From Amphritea sp. 1_MG-2023 (GTDB taxonomy: Bacteria > Pseudomonadota > Gammaproteobacteria > Pseudomonadales > Balneatricaceae), in NCBI RefSeq assembly GCF_030547545.1, contig NZ_JAUOQE010000019.1:20708-84707 (forward strand): a stretch of DNA of 64,000 nt. Reading direction: 5' to 3'. This document shows positions 12,324 through 21,585 of this stretch, piece after piece; the first letter of the stretch is position 1; every line of letters begins with the position of its first letter. A program made the position numbers and the translations under genes. The notes under the pieces were generated by a model. That model was given only the letters and a program-made list of their open reading frames with translations. It made no database searches and was not told where the DNA came from.

Positions 12324-13331
12324 ATGCAAACATACAGACTGGCCCTCACCCCGGGCGAACCTGCCGGAATAGGGCCCGATCTATGTATTCAGATCGCTCA
12401 GCAGGGACATACTCATCAATTAGTCGTTATTGCTGACCCTCTGATGATGCAAGCGCGAGCGCGTCAGCTTGACCTGCCGATCACGCTGCTGCCTTATGAT
12501 GCGGATTCACCGGTGACGCCGACCGCTCCTGGCACGTTATGGATCGAGCCGGTGAGCTTAATCAAAACCTCCCTCGCGGGGCAGCTTAATCCGGCGAATG
12601 CCCGTTATGTACTCGACACGCTGACGCGTGCCACGCAAGGCTGTCAAAGCGGGGAATTTGCCGCATTAATTACGGCCCCTGTGCATAAAGGAGTGATTAA
12701 TGAGGCGGGAATTCCATTTAGCGGTCATACCGAATTTCTCGAACAGCTAACCGAGACGCGAAAGGTTGTCATGATGCTGGCCACCGAGGGGTTACGTGTT
12801 GCGCTAGCAACCACTCATCTGCCATTATCAGAGGTGCCTGCGGCGATCACGCAACCGCTACTCGAACAGGTGCTCGAGGTATTACAGCAAGACCTACAAC
12901 GTAGCTTTGGTTTAGCCAATCCGAGAATTCTAATTGCCGGCTTAAATCCGCACGCGGGTGAAGGCGGTCATATGGGACGAGAAGAGATCGAGACCATTCA
13001 ACCGGTCATCGATCGTTTAAGAGCACGCGGCTATAATCTCAGCGATCCTCTGCCTGCGGATACCCTATTTACCGATAAACTGCTCAAGACGGCCGATGCC
13101 GTGTTAGCGATGTATCATGATCAAGGCTTACCTGTGCTGAAATATAAAGGCTTTGGCCGAGCCGTCAATATCACTCTCGGCATGCCGATTATCCGCACCT
13201 CTGTCGATCACGGCACCGCCTTAGATCTAGCCGGCAGCGGCACAGCCGATAGCGGCAGCCTACTAACCGCCATCAATTATGCTGCCGATATGGCAGCGAA
13301 CCGTCACAGCACCGGAACAGTGAATGAGTAA
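12324..13331 (+). CDS. pdxA: 4-hydroxythreonine-4-phosphate dehydrogenase
   Basis: PdxA oxidises 4-phosphohydroxy-L-threonine in the DXP-dependent pyridoxal phosphate pathway. The 335-residue product shows the family start [13 protein letters not shown], the metal-binding PVHKG and GHTEFL histidines, [13 protein letters not shown] and [11 protein letters not shown]. Length is normal. It sits 5 bases after surA and overlaps rsmA by 8 bases, the standard gammaproteobacterial arrangement. Confidence 0.97.
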   Translation: MQTYRLALTPGEPAGIGPDLCIQIAQQGHTHQLVVIADPLMMQARARQLDLPITLLPYDADSPVTPTAPGTLWIEPVSLIKTSLAGQLNPANARYVLDTLTRATQGCQSGEFAALITAPVHKGVINEAGIPFSGHTEFLEQLTETRKVVMMLATEGLRVALATTHLPLSEVPAAITQPLLEQVLEVLQQDLQRSFGLANPRILIAGLNPHAGEGGHMGREEIETIQPVIDRLRARGYNLSDPLPADTLFTDKLLKTADAVLAMYHDQGLPVLKYKGFGRAVNITLGMPIIRTSVDHGTALDLAGSGTADSGSLLTAINYAADMAANRHSTGTVNE

Positions 13332-14124
13332 TAAGCCTACAGGTCATAAAGCACGTAAACGTTTTGGCCAAAACTTCCTGCAAGACCAAGGCGTTATACG
13401 TCGTATTATTCGTGCTATTGCACCGAGTGAAACACAGCACTTGATAGAAATTGGGCCGGGACTCGGCGCCATTACCGAAGAGTTACTGGATCTCTGTCAA
13501 CGTCTCGATGTCGTCGAACTTGACCGTGATTTGATCCCTATTCTACGTACCAAGTTTTTTAGTTATGCCGATAAATTCACCATTCACGAGGGTGATGCAC
13601 TAAAATTCGATTTTAGTTCGTTGCAACAGCAAGATGAACAATTACGGGTGGTCGGTAACCTGCCATACAACATATCCACACCGCTGATTTTCCATCTGCT
13701 GAGCTATGCCGATCAGATTGAAGATATGCACTTTATGTTGCAAAAAGAGGTGGTCGATCGTCTCGCCGCTCAGCCTGGCGAGAGCGCCTATGGCCGACTC
13801 GGCATCATGGCTCAGTATTATTGTCAGATCGAACCGTTATTTTTGGTGCCACCCTATGCTTTCGATCCTGCGCCTAAGGTCGATTCGGCAATTGTGCGCC
13901 TAATCCCCTACAAGCAACTGCCTCATAAAGCACAGGACATCAGCAAACTGGAAACCGTGGTACGTACCGCTTTTGGGCAACGCAGAAAAACCCTGCGTAA
14001 TAACCTTAAACCCTTGCTGTCGGCTGATGCGATTGAATCTCTCGGGATTGACCCAGGTCTAAGACCCGAACGACTCGCACTCACTGACTTTATCCGGATA
14101 AGTGATTATCTGAGCAGCCAATAA
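13324..14124 (+). CDS. rsmA: 16S rRNA (adenine1518-N6/adenine1519-N6)-dimethyltransferase
   Basis: RsmA (KsgA) dimethylates two adjacent adenines in the terminal helix of 16S rRNA late in 30S assembly. The 266-residue product has [11 protein letters not shown] at the N-terminus, the SAM motif [14 protein letters not shown], the acidic VVELDRD loop and the catalytic NLPYNIS motif. Its start lies inside the pdxA 3' end, which implies translational coupling. Confidence 0.97.
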   Translation: MSNKPTGHKARKRFGQNFLQDQGVIRRIIRAIAPSETQHLIEIGPGLGAITEELLDLCQRLDVVELDRDLIPILRTKFFSYADKFTIHEGDALKFDFSSLQQQDEQLRVVGNLPYNISTPLIFHLLSYADQIEDMHFMLQKEVVDRLAAQPGESAYGRLGIMAQYYCQIEPLFLVPPYAFDPAPKVDSAIVRLIPYKQLPHKAQDISKLETVVRTAFGQRRKTLRNNLKPLLSADAIESLGIDPGLRPERLALTDFIRISDYLSSQ

Positions 14125-14143
14125 CAACTTATAACGAAACGAT

Positions 14144-14530
14144 ATGATCTACTCAGACACCTCTCATAATATCGATATCCATGTTGAAACCGCCTATCTT
14201 CCGGAGCAATCTGATCCGGAAAAAAAGCGCTACGTGTTCTCCTATCACATCACCATCACCAACCGCGAATCTCAGCCGGTGCAATTGCTGCGTCGTCGCT
14301 GGCTCATCATCGATGGTGATGAGCAGGCTCAAGAAGTTGAAGGCGAAGGTGTCATCGGAGAACAACCGATTATCGAACCCGAAGAAAGCTATAGCTACAC
14401 CAGTGGCACCGTTTTAGCGACGCGGGTAGGCAGTATGCAAGGACATTATCAAATGAAAACCGATGATGGCCAGACGTTTAATGCCGATATCGAGCCCTTC
14501 ACCTTGGCTCTGCCCAACGCACTGCACTGA
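14144..14530 (+). CDS. apaG: ApaG protein (Co2+/Mg2+ efflux-associated, fibronectin-like fold)
   Basis: The 128-residue product matches ApaG in length and in its blocks: YVFSYHITITNRESQPVQLL, RRWLIIDGD, EVEGEGVIGEQPIIEPEESY and GSMQGHYQM. The family forms a small beta-sandwich whose biochemical function is unsettled; mutants have altered divalent-cation phenotypes. It lies between rsmA and apaH as in E. coli, 8 bases before apaH. Confidence 0.96.
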   Translation: MIYSDTSHNIDIHVETAYLPEQSDPEKKRYVFSYHITITNRESQPVQLLRRRWLIIDGDEQAQEVEGEGVIGEQPIIEPEESYSYTSGTVLATRVGSMQGHYQMKTDDGQTFNADIEPFTLALPNALH

Positions 14531-14538
14531 GGCAACAG

Positions 14539-15360
14539 ATGGCAACCTACGCAATTGGCGATATTCAAGGCTGTTATGATGAGCTTCAAGCTTTGCTCGA
14601 GTGCGTCAATTTTAGCCAATCCGATCAGCTCTGGTTGGCGGGAGATCTAGTCAATCGAGGTCCTAAATCACTGGAAACCCTGCGTTTTCTTTATCGCATC
14701 CGTGATCGCGTCACGATTACCCTCGGCAATCATGATCTACATCTGCTAGCGGTTTATAGTGGCGCCCTCAAACCGAAAAAATCGGATACCTTTCAGGATA
14801 TTCTGCAAGCCGACGATGCCAAGACGCTGCTGACCTGGCTCCGCTCTCAACCCCTACTGGTGACCGATGAGCAACTCGGATTTACCATGGTTCATGCCGG
14901 TATTCCGCCACAATGGTCACTCAAGAAGGCTCACAAACGCGCCCATGAAGTTGAAGTGATATTACAAAGCACACTGGCAAATGAGTTTTTTAAGCGTATG
15001 TATGGCAATCAACCGGCCTGTTGGTCAGCCGATTTAGAAGGCTTTGATCGCTTACGAATCATTACCAATTACTTCACTCGGATGCGCTTTTGCGACACGA
15101 AAGGCCGTATGGAATTTTCCGCTAAGGGCACCCTATCGAGTCAGCCCAGCGGCTTTATGCCTTGGTTTAGCCATCGCGGAAAAGTATTAGCCAAGAGCCG
15201 CATCATCTTTGGCCACTGGGCGGCACTAGAAGGTAAAGCGGATCGCGCTAACGTCTATGCGCTCGATACTGGCTGCGTCTGGGGCGGCACGTTAACCGCC
15301 CTCCGGCTCGAAGATCAACAACTGTTTTCCGTCAATAGTAAAATGAGGTATGGCAACTAA
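14539..15360 (+). CDS. apaH: Symmetrical bis(5'-nucleosyl)-tetraphosphatase
   Basis: ApaH splits Ap4A to two ADP and removes NpN caps from RNA. The 273-residue product has the metallophosphatase motifs GDIQGCYDEL (near residue 7), GDLVNRGPKSL and GNHDLHLLAV, with HAGIPP and FGHWA later. The size is close to E. coli ApaH (280). The last base of its stop codon is the first base of the next start. Confidence 0.97.
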   Translation: MATYAIGDIQGCYDELQALLECVNFSQSDQLWLAGDLVNRGPKSLETLRFLYRIRDRVTITLGNHDLHLLAVYSGALKPKKSDTFQDILQADDAKTLLTWLRSQPLLVTDEQLGFTMVHAGIPPQWSLKKAHKRAHEVEVILQSTLANEFFKRMYGNQPACWSADLEGFDRLRIITNYFTRMRFCDTKGRMEFSAKGTLSSQPSGFMPWFSHRGKVLAKSRIIFGHWAALEGKADRANVYALDTGCVWGGTLTALRLEDQQLFSVNSKMRYGN

Positions 15361-15680
15361 TGGACTCCTTTGAATGTATCGATATCCCTCGCGCCGAAAC
15401 GCTGATTGCTTCAGGTGCGGTGATTGTCGATATTCGCGATCCACAAAGCTATCAACAAAACCATATCAAAGACGCTATTCATCTGAGTAACGAAACGCTA
15501 CATGATTTCATTCAGTCTGCCGATATGGATACCGCGGTGATTGTATGTTGTTATCACGGTTTCAGTAGTCAATCCGCAGCCAACTTCCTGGTGCAACAAG
15601 GCTTCGATGAAGTGTATAGCCTTGATGGAGGGTTTGAACTCTGGCAAGCCAGTCGCCCCGAACAATGTGCTAATCGCTAA
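15360..15680 (+). CDS. glpE: Thiosulfate sulfurtransferase, single-domain rhodanese GlpE
   Basis: The 106-residue product is one rhodanese domain with the active-site loop VCCYHGFSSQSAAN, in which the cysteine before YHG is the sulfur carrier. It also has IVDIRDPQSYQQNHIKDAIH, the typical GlpE N-terminal block. GlpE transfers sulfur from thiosulfate to cyanide or thioredoxin in vitro. It shares one base with apaH, so coupled translation is likely. Confidence 0.93.
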   Translation: MDSFECIDIPRAETLIASGAVIVDIRDPQSYQQNHIKDAIHLSNETLHDFIQSADMDTAVIVCCYHGFSSQSAANFLVQQGFDEVYSLDGGFELWQASRPEQCANR

Positions 15681-15683
15681 TCG

Positions 15684-16808
15684 ATGCAAATTTATCTAGT
15701 CGGCGGCGCAGTCAGAGACGGGCTACTGAATTACCCTGTTTATGATAAGGATTGGGTCGTTGTGGGCGCTACCCCTGAGGAGATGCAGCAACAGGGCTAT
15801 CATCCGGTGGGTAAAGATTTTCCCGTTTTTATCCACCCTCAAAGTGGTGAAGAATATGCCCTCGCCCGCACTGAACGAAAGTCAGGCAAGGGTTATACCG
15901 GGTTTCAGTACCACGCCAGCCCAGAGGTGACTCTCGAAGAAGATCTTATTCGTCGTGATTTAACCATCAATGCAATGGCCATGGATGATCGAGGAAACAT
16001 CATTGATCCTTATCATGGTCAGCGAGATCTCCACACGAAAACCCTGCGTCATGTATCGTCTGCCTTCGCCGAAGATCCGCTACGCGTGCTTCGAGTGGCG
16101 CGCTTTCTGGCGCGTTACGCACCGCTTGGTTTCAGTATTGCAGCTGAAACCCTAACACTGATGCAACAGCTCGCGGCCAGCGATGAACTCGAACATCTCA
16201 CCGCCGAACGCGTGTGGCAAGAGTTTCAACGGGCGTTAAGTGAAGCAGCACCGCAGGCATTTCTGCTCACCCTAAAGCAAGCCAATGCACTCGCGGTACT
16301 ATTTCCGGAACTGCAATCCGCCGTCAATGATCCATCCACTCTGACAGCCATTAGTCAGCCGGCCGATGCCAAGGTTCGCTTTGCGATACTCATGCGCAGC
16401 GCGTTCGCTCATCTTGCCACGACCGAACAAAGCCAACCGATTAAAATGTTTTGCCAGCGTCATCGCGTCCCTAACGCCTATCGAGACCTGGCCTTACAAT
16501 TCAGTCAACAGGCCGACCAACTCTGCCATTATGCGCAACTCGATGCTCATCAACGTCTCGCATTAGTCAAAGATCTCGACCTGTTACGTCGACAAGAACA
16601 TCTACCACTGTTATTAGAAGGCTGCAGGCTGATCGGGCATGATCAGTTAGCCGTAAAATCGGCACTACCGCAACTATTGCAGCTGCTACAACAGGTGAGT
16701 CCCAAACAACTCATGCAGCATGGTTATAAAGGCAAGGCCTTAGGTAACGCCATTAACGAGGCGCAGCTGACTATCTGTCAACAACAAATTGATGGTCAAT
16801 CATCATGA
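15684..16808 (+). CDS. cca: CCA-adding tRNA nucleotidyltransferase, class without HD domain
   Basis: Cca adds or repairs the 3' CCA of tRNAs. The 374-residue product begins MQIYLVGGAVRDGLL and has the catalytic acidic pair in YDKDWVVVG, then RRDLTINAMAMDD, the EDPLRVLRVARF block and HLTAERVWQEFQ. E. coli Cca (412) carries a C-terminal HD phosphohydrolase domain; the shorter tail here has no clear HD motif, as in Pseudomonas. It overlaps the next gene by 4 bases. Confidence 0.95.
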   Translation: MQIYLVGGAVRDGLLNYPVYDKDWVVVGATPEEMQQQGYHPVGKDFPVFIHPQSGEEYALARTERKSGKGYTGFQYHASPEVTLEEDLIRRDLTINAMAMDDRGNIIDPYHGQRDLHTKTLRHVSSAFAEDPLRVLRVARFLARYAPLGFSIAAETLTLMQQLAASDELEHLTAERVWQEFQRALSEAAPQAFLLTLKQANALAVLFPELQSAVNDPSTLTAISQPADAKVRFAILMRSAFAHLATTEQSQPIKMFCQRHRVPNAYRDLALQFSQQADQLCHYAQLDAHQRLALVKDLDLLRRQEHLPLLLEGCRLIGHDQLAVKSALPQLLQLLQQVSPKQLMQHGYKGKALGNAINEAQLTICQQQIDGQSS

Positions 16809-17545
16809 CTAAACCCGTCGCACTGATTACCGGCGCCGCCCGTCGAATCGGCGCAAGTATCACTCGTCGACTGTGGCAACAGGGATACCGCGTCATTATT
16901 CACTGTCATCACTCGGTGAATGCAGCCACACAACTCGCCGCCGACTTAAATCAGCAATCCGCCCATAGCGCTGCGGTATTACAAGCCGACTTGACTGACG
17001 CTCAGCAGGTCAGGCAACTGGCGGCTCAGGCACTGACAACCTGGGGACAGGTCGACTTACTGATCAATAATGCGTCTTCGTTTTACCCCACCGCGCTGGA
17101 GCAGAGCACCGATCAACAGTGGGATGAGCTCATCAATAGCAATCTTAAAGCCCCCTATTTTCTCTGTGCACAACTCGCCGATACGCTCACTCAACAGCAA
17201 GGCTGTATTATCAATCTGATCGATATCCACGCGCAACGCGCCCTACCTGGCTACCCGATCTATTCCATTGCTAAAGCGGGCCTACAGATGATGACGCTCA
17301 GCTTAGCCAAAGAACTCGCGCCGCATGTACGGGTTAATGGCGTCGCACCTGGACCAATACTCTGGCCCGAGCAAAGTGCCGCAATCAGTGCCGCCGAACA
17401 AAGCGCCATTGTCGATAAAACCCTATTGAAACGGGCTGGAACACCTGACGATATCGCGGCAACCGTGCTTTTTCTAGCCCAGCAAAGCTACATCACCGGA
17501 CAAATTATCGCCGTCGATGGCGGTAAATCACTCTATAGCCACTAA
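16805..17545 (+). CDS. Short-chain dehydrogenase, pteridine reductase type
   Basis: The 246-residue product is a classical SDR: cofactor motif TGAARRIGASI (residues 9-19), NNASSF, and the catalytic YSIAK. The TGAARRIG form with Arg following is typical of pteridine reductases (FolM/PTR1 type) that reduce dihydrobiopterin or dihydromonapterin. The nearby folK and folB genes fit a pteridine role but lie on the other strand. It overlaps cca by 4 bases and ends this rightward operon. The substrate is inferred, not shown. Confidence 0.85.
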   Translation: MTKPVALITGAARRIGASITRRLWQQGYRVIIHCHHSVNAATQLAADLNQQSAHSAAVLQADLTDAQQVRQLAAQALTTWGQVDLLINNASSFYPTALEQSTDQQWDELINSNLKAPYFLCAQLADTLTQQQGCIINLIDIHAQRALPGYPIYSIAKAGLQMMTLSLAKELAPHVRVNGVAPGPILWPEQSAAISAAEQSAIVDKTLLKRAGTPDDIAATVLFLAQQSYITGQIIAVDGGKSLYSH

Positions 17546-17693
17546 TGCTGTCATCGTCATCTGAACGTACCTCTCGTTTAATTCGTCAGGCAGCAATAAA
17601 GCAACTAAAAAAACGCGACTCATAATAGAACGATTAAAAATAGCGCGACTAAAAAGATAGCAACCGCTCATAGTTTTTATGCGCCATGTATTT

Positions 17694-19592
17694 TCATGCG
17701 TCATCTAAGCCAATCAGTGGGCTTTCCATCACCGCGGCAATCGCCGTGATCAACTCCCGCTCAATCGGCAATATCTGACCATCATGACGTACCACTTGCA
17801 CCATACCTTTGAGCATCCGCTGACGTAAAAAAGGCGTCGCCGTCGCCAATGTCGATACAGCCGCGGCAAAAGCTTCTCGCGTACACGCCGCCGGCTTAAC
17901 CTGCTTGAGCGTATACAGGCCGACCATACCAGCCCCCCGATTAAAGGCTTTCAACGTTATATCGTCAGCGGTTTCTCCATGATAAGCAAGCATCGAGATA
18001 ACTAGCGCATACTCATCGGCTAACGATGCGATCTGCTTATGCTTATTTTCTCGCGCGCGTCGCGCACCGAAATGCGCATCGCAATAACGGCTCACCAGTT
18101 GATACAATACCCATTCAAACAGATCAATCTGTCGATCCGCCTGCACGACTTTTAATAACAACCGTTTAAAGGCTTTGTATTGATTAGCGGATTGCGATTT
18201 TAAGGCGGGCAAGGTTAACTCTATTAAGGGCAAATAGTCGGCTCTTGACAGTAACTCAAACTGATCGAGACACGCCATGAGGCGGCTACAGAGGGCGGTA
18301 TCTTCCGCCTGAATTAGATTCAATTGCTGCTGCCGAAGCGCATGATCCCCATCCATGAGTAAACCTAACAGTATCATTCTCGCATCATAAGGATCTCTGG
18401 CTAACGAGTAGAGGTGATGCTCCGCCGCGACCTGACGGTGTTGATCCGGCGCCGCATAATCCATCAACTCGGCGCCGGCCAACGCGCCAAGCAAGCCCTC
18501 GATAACCTGCGCCTCAGGACGGTTAGCTTTAATTTTTCCATCCACATCCTGCTCGGCAGACTTTAAGGATGGCTGCGGCTCAAGGTATTGTCCGTCCCAA
18601 CGGGGATCAACTTTGCGAATACGCACATCCAGTGGTGGATGCGTCGACCATAGCCAACTCGGCATCACCGCGGCAAAAAACAGATGTCCCGCTTCTTGAC
18701 ATTCCGGGTGCTGCACACGTCCTTGAACATGACTGCCGCCGATCACTTTTAGTGCCCCAGCGATGCCGTCCGGATTACGGGTAAACTGCACCGCTGAGGC
18801 ATCCGCAAGAAACTCACGTTGACGACTAATCGCCGCCTTAATCATGTTTCCCGCCATCACGCCACACCAACCGATGAGCATCAATCCGAGACCTAACAAC
18901 ACTAAATAGCCACGATTAGAACGACGAGATTTGGTCGAGTCAACCCACCAGCTAGAGCGACTACTGACAAACACTCGCCCCAACTCGGCAAAGAAAACCA
19001 TCCCATGTAACATCACCAGCAAACGCATATTGAGACGCATATCGCCATTCAAAATATGGCTAAACTCATGCGCAATAACACCCTGCAGTTGATCTCGACT
19101 CAGACTATCTAAGGTACCTCGTGTGACACAAATCGCCGCATCGGTTAACCCTAATCCCGCCGCAAATGCATTGATACCCATCTCTCGTTGCATCACATAT
19201 ACCGGCGGTACCGGCACACCCGCGGCCAACGCCATCTCCTCAACCACATTGATCAAGCGACGTTCAGCCGCATCCGTGGTCAGTGGTAATACCTGTTCAC
19301 CACCTAGCTGTTGCGCAACAGCACCGCCTCCTTGTTTAACATCGAGCCATTTCAGCCAGCTTGCAAACAGCAATAACAATGCGATGGCTAGCGCAACCAC
19401 CGCAATCCGCTGCCAACTCAGGTAATCCAGAAAGACACGATCGGCTAACAAAAGCGGATCATCGTTGACCCAAAGATACCAAGCAAACAGGAGATTGATG
19501 AGACAGACTAAGCCAATATTCAATAATACAAACAGCAATAGCAAGAGGCGGCTACGCTGACGCGCTTGATCCTGCGCCCTATAAAAATTCAT
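17694..19592 (-). CDS. M48-family membrane zinc metallopeptidase (HtpX-like)
   Basis: The 632-residue product has two N-terminal membrane helices (about residues 14-38 and 62-82), then the M48 domain with the zinc motif HEFSH in GVIAHEFSHILNGDM. Two more membrane helices follow, then the third-ligand region REFLADASAVQFTRNPDG. A long C-terminal helical extension (about 330-632) has no recognised catalytic motif and ends in a TerB-like acidic segment (VVRHDGQILPIERELI). Such LemA-linked M48 proteases are common in gammaproteobacteria and are thought to act in membrane-protein quality control. The lemA gene is 32 bases upstream on the same strand. Confidence 0.9.
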   Translation of the reverse strand: MNFYRAQDQARQRSRLLLLLFVLLNIGLVCLINLLFAWYLWVNDDPLLLADRVFLDYLSWQRIAVVALAIALLLLFASWLKWLDVKQGGGAVAQQLGGEQVLPLTTDAAERRLINVVEEMALAAGVPVPPVYVMQREMGINAFAAGLGLTDAAICVTRGTLDSLSRDQLQGVIAHEFSHILNGDMRLNMRLLVMLHGMVFFAELGRVFVSSRSSWWVDSTKSRRSNRGYLVLLGLGLMLIGWCGVMAGNMIKAAISRQREFLADASAVQFTRNPDGIAGALKVIGGSHVQGRVQHPECQEAGHLFFAAVMPSWLWSTHPPLDVRIRKVDPRWDGQYLEPQPSLKSAEQDVDGKIKANRPEAQVIEGLLGALAGAELMDYAAPDQHRQVAAEHHLYSLARDPYDARMILLGLLMDGDHALRQQQLNLIQAEDTALCSRLMACLDQFELLSRADYLPLIELTLPALKSQSANQYKAFKRLLLKVVQADRQIDLFEWVLYQLVSRYCDAHFGARRARENKHKQIASLADEYALVISMLAYHGETADDITLKAFNRGAGMVGLYTLKQVKPAACTREAFAAAVSTLATATPFLRQRMLKGMVQVVRHDGQILPIERELITAIAAVMESPLIGLDDA

Positions 19593-19628
19593 ACGATTCG
19601 CCGCTCTCAGGCTTTAACCACGCGAGTA

Positions 19629-20225
19629 TCAAAAGCTCACTTTAGGCACTTCTTGTAGCTGCTCTTTATCCGCAAATTCAAGCAATGAAGCATCTTGCGC
19701 ATGACCAAAGGTTCCAGCCAATATCACCGGCGGAAAGCTCTGTTTATAACTATTGTATTCAGTCACCGCATCGTTGAATGCTTGACGTGAAAAAGCAACA
19801 CGATTTTCAGTAGACGTTAGCTCTTCACTGAGTTGACGCATATTGGTGTCGGCTTTCAGTTCTGGATAGGCCTCAACCACGATATTTAGCTTACCGAGGG
19901 CGCCTTGCAAGCCCCCTTCGGCCTGCGCCAATTGCGATAACGCTTGAGCACTGCCAGGATCAGCCGCCGCCGCTTTAAGGCCCGCCAGCGCATCATTACG
20001 CGCCGCAATAACGGCCTCCAGCGTACCGCGTTCATGCTCAAGGTAGGCTTTCGCGGTTTCGACTAAATTAGGAATCAAGTCATAACGCCGCTTCAGCTGC
20101 ACATCGATTTGCGCGAAGCTGTTTTGAAAACGATTCTTCAATGTGACTAAACGGTTATAAATCGCCACCACATAGAACACCAACGCCGCCACAACAACCA
20201 GAAAAATAACTGAGCCCATATCCAT
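19629..20225 (-). CDS. LemA family membrane protein
   Basis: The product of about 198 residues has one N-terminal membrane helix (VIFLVVVAALVFYVVAIYN), then the LemA helical bundle with RLVTLKNRFQNSFAQIDVQL, RRYDLIPNLVETAKAYLEHE and AFSRQAFNDAVTEYNSYK. The function of LemA is not established; it is regularly paired with M48 or TPM-domain genes, as here. A GTG codon at 20228 directly precedes the ATG at 20225, and AGGGG lies just upstream, so either could start. Confidence 0.93.
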   Translation of the reverse strand: MDMGSVIFLVVVAALVFYVVAIYNRLVTLKNRFQNSFAQIDVQLKRRYDLIPNLVETAKAYLEHERGTLEAVIAARNDALAGLKAAAADPGSAQALSQLAQAEGGLQGALGKLNIVVEAYPELKADTNMRQLSEELTSTENRVAFSRQAFNDAVTEYNSYKQSFPPVILAGTFGHAQDASLLEFADKEQLQEVPKVSF

Positions 20226-20262
20226 CACCTACCCCTTTTGATTAGTCGTGCTGCTGTATAAA

Positions 20263-20772
20263 TCAGGCAGAAAGATCCTTGTCTCGCCAGATAAATGGCA
20301 CTGGGTTCAACGCTTGTTTGGTTTTATCGTAATCCAACCACAGCTGTTGATAAGTCTCCGCCAGCACCGGATGCCGAGCTTTGGGTGCCAGTTCGGCTAA
20401 AGGCCACAAGACAAACGCATTTTCGGTAATCTCCTCACGCGGCAATGTCACACCATCGATCTTGCCGATCAGTGCATCATAAGTGAGAATATCCACATCT
20501 AGCGTACGGCCGCTAAACTTCTCCGCGGTGCGACAACGATCATTATCATCCTCTATCTGCTTGAGTTGTTTACTCAATTCGCCAACCGGTAGATCCGTTT
20601 TAAACGATGCCACTAGGTTATAAAAACTATCCCCAACAAAGCCGACGGCCTCGCTTTCATACACAGGCGATAACTGCAATTTTGTAAATTGTGCATCCAA
20701 TGCATCAAGACAACGTTGAATATAAACTTCACGTTGAGTATTACTACCGATACTCACAAACACCTCAGCCAT
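20263..20772 (-). CDS. folK: 2-amino-4-hydroxy-6-hydroxymethyldihydropteridine pyrophosphokinase
   Basis: FolK transfers pyrophosphate from ATP to hydroxymethyldihydropterin in folate synthesis. The 169-residue product has FVSIGSNTQREVYI at the N-terminus, SPVYESEAVGF, FYNLVASFKTDL and the nucleotide-binding block SGRTLDVDILTYD. Length is normal. Its start overlaps the folB stop, and folB supplies its substrate, so the two form a coupled pair. Confidence 0.96.
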   Translation of the reverse strand: MAEVFVSIGSNTQREVYIQRCLDALDAQFTKLQLSPVYESEAVGFVGDSFYNLVASFKTDLPVGELSKQLKQIEDDNDRCRTAEKFSGRTLDVDILTYDALIGKIDGVTLPREEITENAFVLWPLAELAPKARHPVLAETYQQLWLDYDKTKQALNPVPFIWRDKDLSA

Positions 20773-21128
20773 TAGAAGCGCTCTCCTCGTTCAATAATGA
20801 CACCGACATCTCGTGCCATTGGCACGGCACCCGGTTTACCTAATTTCAACTTGAGCCAGCGAACATCAAACTCATCCAACACAATCTGCGCAATCTCTTC
20901 CGCCATAGTTTCAACCAGCAAAAACTCACTGCTTTCAATAAAACTAATTAAGCGATCAGAGACGGTTTTATAATTCAGTGTGCGATCGATATCTTCAGCG
21001 GCGGCCGCCTGCTGAATATCCGTTGCCATCTCAATATCCAAACACACGCGCTGACGAATCTCACGCTCCCAGTCATAGATTCCGATCACGGTCTCTACGG
21101 TTAAACCCTCAATGTACACAATATCCAA
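20772..21128 (-). CDS. folB: Dihydroneopterin aldolase
   Basis: FolB cleaves or epimerises 7,8-dihydroneopterin, making the substrate of FolK. I place the start at TTG 21128, giving 118 residues beginning at DIVYIEGLTVETVIGIYDWE, the usual FolB N-terminus. An AAGGG Shine-Dalgarno sits 7 bases before that TTG. The longer frame starts at GTG 21170 without a ribosome site and would add 14 residues not usual in FolB. The motifs LNYKTVSDRLI and the catalytic lysine block KLGKPGAVPMARDVGVIIE are present. Confidence 0.93.
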   Translation of the reverse strand: MDIVYIEGLTVETVIGIYDWEREIRQRVCLDIEMATDIQQAAAAEDIDRTLNYKTVSDRLISFIESSEFLLVETMAEEIAQIVLDEFDVRWLKLKLGKPGAVPMARDVGVIIERGERF

Positions 21129-21177
21129 GACAAAACCCTTACAATCAGCAATCGATATCAGATTTTTCACAAATTAA

Positions 21178-21492
21178 TTAAAGCGCATCTTGCAGCGCTC
21201 GCTTTGATCGAGTCCAACCTGTTTTAATAATCATACGCCCTAACACCTGTACCAGTATATAACGGCCATCACTTACCCAAACGAGTCGTCGAGTAGAACA
21301 GTAACTTCGCTTTAACTGAATGATATGGTTACAGGTTTTCTTACTCCTGAGGCGTAAATCTTCTTTGCCCCAATGCGCATAGAGAAGATCAATATTATCA
21401 CCTGCCCTAATCAAGCTGCCATCATCCATTCGCAACCCAGCAAAAACATCGTTTGCCCATAAGAGCAACGTTAGTACTATCACTTTCTTCAT
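21178..21492 (-). CDS. Small secreted protein, DUF2845-like
   Basis: The 104-residue product has a signal peptide (MKKVIVLTLLLWANDVFA) followed by GLRMDDGSLIRAGDNIDLL. This resembles the start of DUF2845 proteins, which have a short segment around a G-D motif and then a Cys-Gly-Pro element. Here the usual cysteine is absent and HWGKED stands in its place; two cysteines occur later (KTCNH and SYCSTR). It lies 49 bases upstream of folB on the same strand. Function is unknown and the family assignment is tentative. Confidence 0.6.
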   Translation of the reverse strand: MKKVIVLTLLLWANDVFAGLRMDDGSLIRAGDNIDLLYAHWGKEDLRLRSKKTCNHIIQLKRSYCSTRRLVWVSDGRYILVQVLGRMIIKTGWTRSKRALQDAL

Positions 21493-21585
21493 CCCTGAAC
21501 TCCTTAGCGTCGCAATATTCCTTTCATCCTTGGCTTAAGTACGCTATAAAAAATAGTTACTTATTAACAACGGCGAAACACACCT

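Noticed and set aside
17546..17693. Possible small gene or terminator between the SDR and M48 genes
   Set aside because: The gap has no convincing frame and no clear stem-loop with a T tract.
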